Positions 1 through 7,114 of a stretch of 60,039 bases of DNA are shown in pieces. The DNA lies in NCBI RefSeq assembly GCF_004310295.1, contig NZ_SISB01000044.1:1-60039 (forward strand), in the 5' to 3' direction. Under the pieces are notes generated by a model. The model made no database searches. It had not been told where the DNA came from and saw only the letters and a list, made by a program, of their open reading frames with translations. This DNA is from Pseudomonas sp. BGI-2 (GTDB taxonomy: Bacteria > Pseudomonadota > Gammaproteobacteria > Pseudomonadales > Pseudomonadaceae). Positions within the stretch are counted from its first letter, which is position 1. The number at the start of each line of letters is the position of its first letter. The position numbers were made by a program, and so were the translations under genes.

Positions 1-28
1 GCAGTGGGGTGTGCGGGGAATTGGTTGG

Positions 29-55
29 GGGGGACAAAACCCGAAGTCGGGCAAA
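29..55. repeat. 27-nt repeat, copy 1
   Basis: This run of five G, ACAAA, then a CCCGA-AGT-CGGG hairpin and CAAA recurs at 2520-2546 with a single mismatch. The two copies flank the decayed phage and DUF6124 stretch. The second copy lies about 50 bp upstream of a histidine kinase start, so it may be a regulatory sequence, or a duplication boundary left when the intervening DNA arrived. The match is seen directly; the role is unknown. Confidence 0.6.
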
Positions 56-344
56 GATTGATGCCGAGCGCGAAAAACTCGGGCTTGGGGTGGCACTAGC
101 GGGAGCAAGCAACCTGACCCATGGGTTGTACAGTTTTACGGCAAGAACCCTTTGCCCTTGATGGGGGCTTAATATGCCGTTGTCCTGAAGACGATTGTTT
201 CCTCTGGACTTGTGTACGCCTACCCGCCGAGTCACCGGTTGCTTGATGCCTCGTGGCAATAGAGGTTGAACGACTTTGGCTTGCTCTGCTTCGGGTTGCA
301 GTGCGCCTGTAGCCTCCATGGGCATGTATGGTCGAGCCGGAATG

Positions 345-483
345 TCGCACCATAGTGTTTCCCACCGAACTGCATCATCGCCGCATACGGTTTGATGCTG
401 CCAACGAGCGCCGAGCCCTCGGGCGCGTAGGTGGTGATGGCGGCGGCCAAATCGGCGGCGCTGACTTGTAGGATCTGGCCGGG
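345..483 (-). pseudogene. Mu-like phage virion morphogenesis fragment A
   Basis: Read leftwards, this segment encodes PGQILQVSAADLAAAITTYA and, further on, PYAAMMQFGG. This is the middle of the phage virion morphogenesis (Mu gpG-like tail completion) family, in which a YAAMMQFGG-type core precedes an ARPF/SRPY motif. Homology stops after MQFGGKH and the continuation is unrelated, so it is a decayed fragment with no plausible start or end. A second, more complete copy lies at 981-1220. Identification rests on motif recognition alone. Confidence 0.6.
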
Positions 484-710
484 CCTATTGACCTACCCTT
501 ATCAAGCCTCCGCCGTCGGCGTCCGAAGCATGGCACGTGATTCGTTTGGAGGATTAGCAGTGAAACCCGTTAAACCTCTAACTACTGCTGGATAACTTAC
601 GCTATAAGATATTTCGAACAATTATAAAAAACTGTTAGATCTTACAGGTGTGTAATTTTCCCCACATGCACAACATAAGGCTCCCTAAATGTGCTGCTGG
701 AGAAGTTAAA

Positions 711-968
711 ATGATATTTATCAAATCCTCGTTCGCTGGCTTTTCACTTTTGGCCGCCTTCGCATTGTCGACGCAACTCAGTATGGACAAGGTTTCGTCT
801 CCTGCTGACACAGCGTTAATAAAATATGATGGCGATTACAATGCTTTAGAATATACGAAGGATACCGTCGTATCGAATAGTGAAAAGCACGAACTAAAAA
901 CCAATCAAAATGAGGCCTCAGGGTTAGTAGTGGCTGATTGTGATTTACCGCACGACCACTGCTTTTAA
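711..968 (+). CDS. Small exported hypothetical protein (85 aa)
   Basis: The ATG at 711 is preceded by GGAG eight bases upstream and is preferred over an earlier in-frame start at 648, which has no ribosome binding site. The N-terminus (MIFIKSSFAGFSLLAAFALS) has a lysine followed by a hydrophobic run, as in a Sec signal peptide, though the cleavage site is not sharp. The rest is a short polar stretch with two cysteines near the end (DCDLPHDHCF). I recognise no family. It is more AT-rich than its surroundings and sits between two phage gene fragments, so it is probably acquired DNA. Confidence 0.45.
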   Translation: MIFIKSSFAGFSLLAAFALSTQLSMDKVSSPADTALIKYDGDYNALEYTKDTVVSNSEKHELKTNQNEASGLVVADCDLPHDHCF

Positions 969-980
969 ATGGTCCAAGGC

Positions 981-1220
981 TTAATGCGTTATTGCCTCTT
1001 CCGCTTCCGGTTGTAATGAACCGTCGAGGTCCACCGGTAGATAGGGGCGACTTGGAACGTCGCCCCACAGATACGGAAAGTCTGCCTGCTCCCCTCCAAA
1101 CTGCATCATCGCCGCATACGGTTTGTTGCTGCCGACCAGTGCCGAGCTGTCGGTGGCGTAGGTGGTGATGGAGGCGGCTAGGCCGGCGGCGCTGACTTGC
1201 AAGATCTGGCCTGGCCAGTT
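981..1220 (-). pseudogene. Mu-like phage virion morphogenesis fragment B
   Basis: Leftward reading gives NWPGQILQVSAAGLAASI, then PYAAMMQFGG, a FPYLWGDVPSRPY segment and a C-terminal DGSLQPEAEEAI. This is the C-terminal half of the Mu gpG-like virion morphogenesis family, ending in a stop at 981. The N-terminal half is missing. It shares most of its central sequence with the fragment at 345-483, so the same phage gene arrived twice or was duplicated and then decayed. No other phage structural gene is visible nearby. Confidence 0.6.
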
Positions 1221-1880
1221 GCCGTGTACGATCTCGCGGGTTTACGTTATTCCTATGAGCCCTCCATGGTGAAAGATTCGGATTTTAATGAACGAGCAAT
1301 CATTCGCGCAGCTCGGTTTTCTGGAAATATTATGCATACGCGATGTGACCTTTACTGAGGTGGTAGAGGACGCTCGTTGTACGGACAATGCGCACAGCCC
1401 CTGCTTAAATGTACAAAGGTAAAAATGGTGACTAAAGATCAATTTATAGTTGCCATCCGCTTGGCCTTTGACGCAGCCCTCCCATTTCACTATTGCAAGT
1501 AGAAGCTGCGTGTTAGCGTTTTAAACATCTCTGGAGAGTGCTTGTTTAACTGCTCGCAAGGTTACGTCCTGAAAGCTACAAAATCTTGCGCCGTTGCCTA
1601 CGGCTGCGCCAGAATCTGCCGGCTTGTGCGCCTTGGAGTCCCTCGGTAACTTTATTCCTGTCACTGCCCATCAGTGATCGGGTTTAGCAGCCCGGGATTT
1701 CTCGGTTGTACGTGCATCTGTCATGCAGGTATTTCATTGCCTGTACTTGATGGTAGCTGTACGTAGGGCGCCCTTGGGCGCGCCGGATTGCTGAGTGTCC
1801 CGGTCTGCTAACCTGCGTGCAGTTGCCACCCTCTTCGTTTAGCAGCAGGAGGGATGGCACACCATTAGGACACTCAGCAA
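1221..1880. other. Non-coding stretch without recognisable gene
   Basis: About 660 bases with only short, unconvincing reading frames. One 43-codon frame from an ATG at 1288 has no clear binding site and no recognisable product. Base composition is lower in GC than the downstream chromosome, which fits decayed accessory DNA continuing from the phage remnants. Confidence 0.5.
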
Positions 1881-2240
1881 ATGATAAAGCCTTCACCAAA
1901 TCCGCCAGACACCGATCCGGCCTCCCCGTACGAACCCGATTCAAAGAAGCTCAATGAGGCCGCCGAGCGGGCTCTGGACTTTCACTTCCCGTCGAATGCC
2001 GACATCAAAGCCACCGCGCGAACACGCAGTACCCTGTTTTCTGTGGACCCAGAGGCTACGGCCGAAACCCTGGCGGTTTATCTGGTTGAAATACTGGCCT
2101 CGGTCGATGTGATGGTCCATCAGTTGGTGGATCATCTGGAGGGCGAGTCGCGCTACGCGCTGCTGGGTATTTCCAACAGCATTATGATGGCGGAGATCAC
2201 CGCAAATAGGGTGTTGGATAAGATTGATCTGCCCAGGTAG
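1881..2240 (+). CDS. DUF6124 family protein
   Basis: This 119-residue protein begins MIKPSPNPPDTDPASPYEPD, the proline-rich opening typical of the Pseudomonas DUF6124 family. It continues with SKKLNEAAERALD, a FSVDPEATAETL segment and a helical C-terminal half ending in MAEITANRVLD. The family is small, cytoplasmic and of unknown function, and is common in fluorescent pseudomonads, often as scattered single genes. Length and domain layout look complete. It stands alone, with a Rho-independent terminator about 150 bases downstream. Identification is by resemblance to the family pattern. Confidence 0.75.
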   Translation: MIKPSPNPPDTDPASPYEPDSKKLNEAAERALDFHFPSNADIKATARTRSTLFSVDPEATAETLAVYLVEILASVDVMVHQLVDHLEGESRYALLGISNSIMMAEITANRVLDKIDLPR

Positions 2241-2388
2241 GTGCGGTCTGTTGTGGTGAGTGGGTAATTGATGTTGGGCTGTGAAGCGGTTTCTTTCTGG
2301 GGCCGCTTCGCAGCCCAACGGGGCGGTGCGGCGTTCCGCTAAATCCCCTCCCCACGGATGAGATTGCACACCACCAAGTCGATATGTT

Positions 2389-2424
2389 CGCCCCGTCAGT
2401 TGTTGGCTGATCGGGGCGTTTTCT
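2389..2424 (+). terminator. Rho-independent terminator after DUF6124 gene
   Basis: A CGCCCCG...CGGGGCG stem is extended inwards by TCAG/CTGA around a short loop and followed by TTTTCT. This is a classic intrinsic terminator and ends transcription of the DUF6124 gene. The remaining bases between 2241 and 2596 hold no gene; they contain this hairpin, the second copy of the 27-nt repeat and the kinase leader. Confidence 0.75.
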
Positions 2425-2519
2425 ATTGCGTGTGCTGCGACCGTATTGCCCAGGTTGCCAGCCTGTCCGAAATGTACCGCGTTTATCTCGCTTGGCCGGT
2501 TGGGGGGCGACCCTAAACA

Positions 2520-2546
2520 GGGGGACAAACCCCGAAGTCGGGCAAA
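2520..2546. repeat. 27-nt repeat, copy 2, upstream of kinase gene
   Basis: This matches 29-55 at 26 of 27 positions. It contains two GGG(A)CAAA half-units (2522-2529 and 2540-2546) and an internal CCCGA/CGGG palindrome. It lies about 50 bp ahead of the histidine kinase start at 2597, a reasonable place for an operator or promoter element. No canonical sigma-54 or Anr box was found here. Confidence 0.5.
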
Positions 2547-2596
2547 CACCAGACAGTGGGCTATAACCCTATAGGGAGTTTCCGGGAACAACATCC

Positions 2597-4045
2597 ATGA
2601 CCAGTCAGTCCACAACCCTCCAGAAAGAAGAGGGCGATGTCCGCTTGAGCTCGCGCAAACAGCCGTTCAATCTGCTGCGCTGGTTCTCGCTCATCAGCAT
2701 GGCGGTGATCGGCTCGGTGGCGGTCGCGCTGGGCGCGGTGTCCACGCGCTTTGTGATTACCGAAAGTGTGCAGCGCGATGCGTTGCTCACGTCCCAGTTC
2801 GTTCAAGCGATTGCCTCGGCCGAGGTTCGGCATGTCTCGATCCCTAACGTGCGGACCATGGGCGAACTGCTGGACCCGCGCAAAGACAAAGACTTTCCCG
2901 AAGTCGACCCACTGGCCAGGGCCAGTGCCCGTGGTGAGTTCCTCGACCATATCGAGCACTTGCCCGACGTGATCCTGGCCAACATTTATGCCCCTGACCG
3001 CATGGTGATCTGGTCCACCAACCCGGCACTGATGGGCACCACGATCCATGCCGACGATGACCTCGACCAGGCCTTTTCTTCCAGGATGCCGGTGTCGGCC
3101 AGTTATCACAGCGTCGACAAAAGCCGCATGGAGCAGAAGTTCGTCACGCCGCCGGACTACATCTTCATTGAGAACTACATTCCGCTGTTCGATGCCGATG
3201 GCGATACCGTCACGGCGATGGTCGAGATTTACAAGGAACCCAAAGACCTGATCGACCGCATGGCGCGCGGCCTGGTCCTGATCTGGCTGGCCACGGCCCT
3301 GGGCGGCGGACTGATCTACCTGGGTCTGTACTGGATCGTGCGGCGAGCGGCGATCCTCCTGGAGACCCAACAAAAACAACTGATCACCAATGAAACCTTT
3401 GTCGCGCTCGGGGAGATGTCATCGGCGGTTGCCCATAGCCTACGCAATCCGTTGGCGACCATTCGCTCCAGCGCCGAGCTGGCGCTGGAGTTCGACAGTG
3501 GCCCGGCCCACAAGAACATCAACGACATCATTGGTCAGGTGGACCGCATGTCGAAGTGGGTCAGGGAATTGCTGCAGTCGTTACGCCCGCTCAACGATGA
3601 AGCCGAGCCGGTGAATCTGGTGGCGGCGTTGCATGACAGCCTCATGGCTTTCGAGCATCAGATTGCCAAGGCCGGGGTGCAGGTGGTGTTCGAGCCGAAG
3701 GAGACGCCGATGGTGTTGAGTCAGCAGGTGCAGCTCACGCAGATCCTCAACAGTTTGCTGGCCAATGCCGTCGAAGCGATGGACAGGGGCGGCACGCTGA
3801 CCATCACCCTGGAGCCGACCGATACCCGAGGAATCTGCGTCGTCGTAAGCGACACTGGCAAAGGCATGAACGAAGAACAGCGCAGCATGGCGTTCCGGCC
3901 TTTCTTCACCACCAAGCAGGGTGGGCTGGGCGTCGGGCTGGTGCTGGTGAAGCGGATCATGGAGCGTTTTGGCGGAGCGGTGACTCTGGGCAGTCGTGAA
4001 GGTGAGGGCACTAGCGTCTGTCTGTCGTTCAAACGGATTCCCTGA
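2597..4045 (+). CDS. Membrane sensor histidine kinase A
   Basis: A 482-residue sensor kinase. A membrane segment lies near residues 30-50, followed by a periplasmic domain of about 170 residues, a second membrane segment near 226-246, and then the kinase core. The H box is SAVAHSLRNPLA with the phospho-accepting histidine at about 280. The N box is NSLLANAVEAMDRGG, and G boxes appear as SDTGKGM and GGLGVGLVLVKRI. It is a close paralogue of kinase B at 5621-7114 over its whole length, including the periplasmic motif GEFLDHIEHLPD and the WSTNP segment. It has no adjacent regulator of its own, so it probably shares the NtrC-type regulator at 7083. The signal is unknown. Confidence 0.9.
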   Translation: MTSQSTTLQKEEGDVRLSSRKQPFNLLRWFSLISMAVIGSVAVALGAVSTRFVITESVQRDALLTSQFVQAIASAEVRHVSIPNVRTMGELLDPRKDKDFPEVDPLARASARGEFLDHIEHLPDVILANIYAPDRMVIWSTNPALMGTTIHADDDLDQAFSSRMPVSASYHSVDKSRMEQKFVTPPDYIFIENYIPLFDADGDTVTAMVEIYKEPKDLIDRMARGLVLIWLATALGGGLIYLGLYWIVRRAAILLETQQKQLITNETFVALGEMSSAVAHSLRNPLATIRSSAELALEFDSGPAHKNINDIIGQVDRMSKWVRELLQSLRPLNDEAEPVNLVAALHDSLMAFEHQIAKAGVQVVFEPKETPMVLSQQVQLTQILNSLLANAVEAMDRGGTLTITLEPTDTRGICVVVSDTGKGMNEEQRSMAFRPFFTTKQGGLGVGLVLVKRIMERFGGAVTLGSREGEGTSVCLSFKRIP

Positions 4046-4158
4046 CAATGGGTATGAACTTTCCCCGTTAGCGGGTGCCAGGCCCCAGTCGTTTCTCCGA
4101 TCAGGGCGCATTGGTGTTGTTAAGCCATTGTTTTGTTAGTGTTATTGCTCTTGTACAA

Positions 4159-4171
4159 ATCTGTTACAGAT
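4159..4171. promoter_or_regulatory. Perfect 13-bp palindrome abutting sigma-54 promoter
   Basis: ATCTGTTACAGAT is a perfect inverted repeat with a single central base, ending one base before the -24 element of the sigma-54 promoter at 4173-4188. Activators of sigma-54 usually bind further upstream, so this could instead be a repressor or IHF-independent accessory site. The palindrome is seen directly; its binding protein is not known. Confidence 0.45.
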
Positions 4172-4172
4172 C

Positions 4173-4188
4173 TGGCGAGGTCCTTGCA
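4173..4188 (+). promoter_or_regulatory. Predicted sigma-54 (-24/-12) promoter
   Basis: TGGCGAGGTCCTTGCA has the invariant GG and GC dinucleotides separated by exactly ten bases and a TTGCA -12 element, matching the RpoN consensus well. It lies about 40 bp upstream of the 86-residue ORF that is translationally coupled to the SCO/cytochrome gene. An NtrC-family activator is encoded three kilobases downstream, which makes it the obvious candidate regulator. This is a sequence prediction. Confidence 0.7.
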
Positions 4189-4229
4189 AAACCACCACTA
4201 CCTCCTTCACGACTTCGAGGCGGCTGGTG

Positions 4230-4490
4230 ATGGACAGAAAAGCGCGGCATTCCTTCCAATGGTTCAGCCTGATAACGCCTTTGAGCGTCCTGCTCACTAT
4301 GACGCCGGGCACAGCGACTCTGAAGACCCGTTTCAATTACCCCACCAACGCCAAGCCAAACCCGTTTTTTGGCGCTCAGCCGTTCACTCGGCAGCGGGTG
4401 CTGTTTGAAGAATTCGGCCCGGAAAAACTCGATGCCTTTATGCGTCAGCCGGGGCTGACCTTTGGCCCACAAGTGACGGTGAAAAAATGA
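4230..4490 (+). CDS. Small exported or membrane-anchored hypothetical protein, coupled to SCO gene
   Basis: An 86-residue protein from the ATG at 4230, with GAGG nine bases upstream; a GTG one codon earlier is also possible. Residues 9-27 are hydrophobic (WFSLITPLSVLLTM), suggesting a signal peptide or anchor. The mature part is short and polar, with FNYPTNAKPNPFFG and FGPEKLDAFMRQPG. Its stop overlaps the SCO gene start (ATGA), so the two are translationally coupled and served by the sigma-54 promoter at 4173. I do not recognise the family. A role alongside the SCO/cytochrome protein is inferred from coupling only. Confidence 0.6.
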   Translation: MDRKARHSFQWFSLITPLSVLLTMTPGTATLKTRFNYPTNAKPNPFFGAQPFTRQRVLFEEFGPEKLDAFMRQPGLTFGPQVTVKK

Positions 4491-5518
4491 AACGCAGGGG
4501 AGCCGACACACCAGCGCATACGCCGCGCTCCCGCGCCTTGGGTATGCACCTGATTCTGGTCCTGGTCACTTGCCTGTTGGCCAGTCTGGTGCTGCTCGCT
4601 CGCGAAGGGGTACTGGCGCCAACGGAATCGGCGACACCCTGGGGCGGCGATTACTTCCCCAACACCCTGCTGACCGATCAGGACGGTCGGCAGGTGCGGT
4701 TCTTCGATGATTTGATCAAGGACAAGGTGGTGGTGATCAATTTCATATTTACTTCGTGCAGCGACTCCTGCCCGCTGGAAACCGCGCGCCTGCGTCAGGT
4801 GCAAACGTTGCTGGGCGACCGGGTCGGCCAGGACATTTTCTTCTACTCCGTCAGCATCGACCCACTCAGCGACACGCCCGAGGTGCTGAAGGCTTACGCA
4901 CAACGCTTCAAGGTCGGGCCGGGCTGGAAGTTTCTGACCGGCGAATTCGAAGACGTCACCGATCTGCGCAAAAAACTCGGGCTGTTCATCGAAGGCGTCG
5001 ACAACGGACGCAGCAAAGACCACAACCTGAGCCTGATCGTCGGCAACCAGTCCACGGGCCGCTGGATGAAAGCCTCGCCGTTCGAGAATCCGTGGATCCT
5101 AGCCGATCAGTTGGCCAACACCTTACAGAACTGGAAGAAGCCCAGCGTTGGAGAAAGTTACGCCGATGCGCCCGAGATTCGCCCGCCGAGCAATGGTGAA
5201 GAATTGTTTCGCACCCGTTGCGCGTCGTGCCACAGCTTGGGGCCGCTGGACGGGCAGGGCATCGGTCTGCGCAGCATCGGCCCGGACCTGATCGGCGTGA
5301 CTCGCCAGCGCGACCCGGCCTGGCTCAGCCGCTGGATTCGTGAACCGGACCGCATGCTCGCTGAAAAGGACCCGATCGCGGTGGAGCTGTTTGAACGTTT
5401 CGACAGAATCCCGATGCCCAACCTGCGTCTGGACGAGAAAGCGGCGCAGTCAATTATGGGATTTTTGCAGGAAGAAACCGATCGTCAACAACCGCTGCAA
5501 GCGGCGCAGGTGCAATAG
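4487..5518 (+). CDS. SCO1/SenC protein fused to a cytochrome c domain
   Basis: A 343-residue protein in three parts: an N-terminal membrane anchor (about 20-38), a SCO1/SenC thioredoxin-fold domain (about 50-215), and a class I cytochrome c domain (about 235-335). The SCO copper ligands are present as CSDSC-P (Cys91, Cys95) and a downstream histidine in KDHN (His179). The haem site is CASCH at 245-249, with a likely distal methionine in RIPMPN (310). SCO proteins deliver copper to cytochrome oxidase CuA or act as thiol-disulfide reductases, and fusion to a cytochrome suggests electron transfer to or from that site in the periplasm. No oxidase or copper enzyme gene is adjacent. Its gene is flanked by the two kinases. 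Confidence 0.88.
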   Translation: MKRRGADTPAHTPRSRALGMHLILVLVTCLLASLVLLAREGVLAPTESATPWGGDYFPNTLLTDQDGRQVRFFDDLIKDKVVVINFIFTSCSDSCPLETARLRQVQTLLGDRVGQDIFFYSVSIDPLSDTPEVLKAYAQRFKVGPGWKFLTGEFEDVTDLRKKLGLFIEGVDNGRSKDHNLSLIVGNQSTGRWMKASPFENPWILADQLANTLQNWKKPSVGESYADAPEIRPPSNGEELFRTRCASCHSLGPLDGQGIGLRSIGPDLIGVTRQRDPAWLSRWIREPDRMLAEKDPIAVELFERFDRIPMPNLRLDEKAAQSIMGFLQEETDRQQPLQAAQVQ

Positions 5519-5620
5519 CGGCGAAATACTATCAGTGGAGCCGTCAACCACGATCAATGCCACCTACACTGATCGCTGACGCGGCTGAAAAGGCTTGATG
5601 CAAGTCTCCAGGACACTCTC

Positions 5621-7114
5621 ATGCAGACGCTGGAACAACAAAAAATTCCTGCGCCGGACACACCGGCAGCACGGAAGCCGTGCCGGGGCGGACAGTTCAA
5701 TCTACTGCGCTGGTTTTCCTTCGTCAGCTTTTTCATCATTGCCGCCGTGGCGGCGGGGCTCGGCTACATTTCCACGCGTTTTGTGGTCACCGAAAGCATC
5801 GAACGCGACTCCATGCTCACCGCGCAATTCGTTCAGGCCATCGGCGATGCGGAAATCCGCCATGCCTCGATCAATCCGGTCAGAACCATGGGTGAAATGC
5901 TCGACCCGCGCGATGACAACGCTTATCCCGACGTCCTTCCGACAACCCGTGCGTCTTCGCGTGGCGAGTTTCTCGATCATGTGGAGCATCTGCCGGACAT
6001 TCTGTTAGCCAACGTGTATGCCCTGGATCGCACCGTGGTCTGGTCGACCAACCCGCAGCTGATCGGTGTGCGCATCGAAGACGATGATGAACTCGATGAA
6101 TCCTTTGAAATGAAGGAAGCGGTGTCCACCAGTTACCACGAGATCGACGACGAGCGTCCAGAGCAGAAACTGCTGCGTGAGCCCGAGCACCTGTTCATCG
6201 AAAACTACATCCCGATGTTCAATGCCGACAAAAGCAAAGTCATCGCCATGGTCGAGATCTACAAGGAGCCGGTGGATCTGGTAGAGCGCATTCAGCGTGG
6301 CTTCAGGGCAATCTGGCTGGCGACCCTGGTCGGTGGTCTGGTCATCTACCTTGGGTTGTTCTGGATTGTGCGGCGCGCGTCCATGTTGCTGCAGAGCCAG
6401 CAGAAACAACTGATCACTAACGAGACCTTTGTCGCCCTGGGTGAAATGTCCTCGGCGGTCGCCCACAGCCTGCGCAATCCGCTGGCGAACATTCGCTCCA
6501 GCGCCGAACTGGCCCAGGAAATCGCCAGCCAGAATGCACAAAAGAACATCGGCGACATCATCAACCAGGTCGATCGCATGTCGCGCTGGGTCCGCGAGTT
6601 GCTGGTGTCGTTGCGGCCCATGAACGACGACTCCGAAACGGTGGACCTGGTGCTGGCCATCGATGACACCCTGAGTGCTTTCGACGCACTGATCAAACGC
6701 TCGAACGTGGAAGTGCGCTTCACACCGCAAACCTGTCCACCGGTCGTCAGCCAACAGGTGCTGCTCACGCAAATTCTTAATAGCCTGTTTGCCAACGCCC
6801 TGGAGGCCATGCCCAAGGGCGGCACGCTCAGTATCGAGATTGAACAGCCCCGATCCGGACAGGTGCGGATGACCTTGAGTGATACCGGCAAAGGCATGAC
6901 CAAGCAGCAGCAACAGATGGTCTTCAAGCCGTTTTTCACCACCAAACAAGGAGGGTTGGGCGTTGGCCTGGCCCTCGTCAAACGAATAATGGAGCGTTTT
7001 GACGGCTCGGTCGAACTGACCAGCCAGGAGCAGGAAGGAACCCGCGTCTGTCTCAATTTCAAAGTGGCAACGGGAGGGGAATATGGAGCACAGCATACTG
7101 CTGGTCGAGGATGA
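5621..7114 (+). CDS. Membrane sensor histidine kinase B
   Basis: A 497-residue kinase with the same architecture as kinase A: a membrane segment near 33-52, a periplasmic sensor to about 225, a second membrane segment near 230-250, an H box VAHSLRNPLA with His282, and an N box followed by SDTGKGM and GGLGVGLALVKRI. The start has AGGA seven bases upstream. The periplasmic domain keeps GEFLDHVEHLPD and WSTNP but differs from kinase A in several charged stretches, so the two could sense related but distinct states. The gene overlaps the response regulator by 32 bases, marking the regulator as its cognate partner. Confidence 0.9.
   Translation: MQTLEQQKIPAPDTPAARKPCRGGQFNLLRWFSFVSFFIIAAVAAGLGYISTRFVVTESIERDSMLTAQFVQAIGDAEIRHASINPVRTMGEMLDPRDDNAYPDVLPTTRASSRGEFLDHVEHLPDILLANVYALDRTVVWSTNPQLIGVRIEDDDELDESFEMKEAVSTSYHEIDDERPEQKLLREPEHLFIENYIPMFNADKSKVIAMVEIYKEPVDLVERIQRGFRAIWLATLVGGLVIYLGLFWIVRRASMLLQSQQKQLITNETFVALGEMSSAVAHSLRNPLANIRSSAELAQEIASQNAQKNIGDIINQVDRMSRWVRELLVSLRPMNDDSETVDLVLAIDDTLSAFDALIKRSNVEVRFTPQTCPPVVSQQVLLTQILNSLFANALEAMPKGGTLSIEIEQPRSGQVRMTLSDTGKGMTKQQQQMVFKPFFTTKQGGLGVGLALVKRIMERFDGSVELTSQEQEGTRVCLNFKVATGGEYGAQHTAGRG

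Noticed and set aside
86..106. Possible sigma-54 promoter near the left edge (GTGGCACTAGCGGGAGC)
   Set aside because: The GG and GC elements are 11 rather than 10 bases apart and the -12 element lacks TTGC.
1288..1419. 43-codon plus-strand frame in the phage debris
   Set aside because: A weak start region and no recognisable product; insufficient support for a gene call.
1242..1490. 82-codon minus-strand frame in the phage debris
   Set aside because: No binding site, no recognisable motif and unusual composition; most likely chance.
6005..7096. Long antisense frame within kinase B
   Set aside because: It is the mirror of a well-supported kinase frame, with no start signal and no recognisable domain; high GC alone explains such frames.
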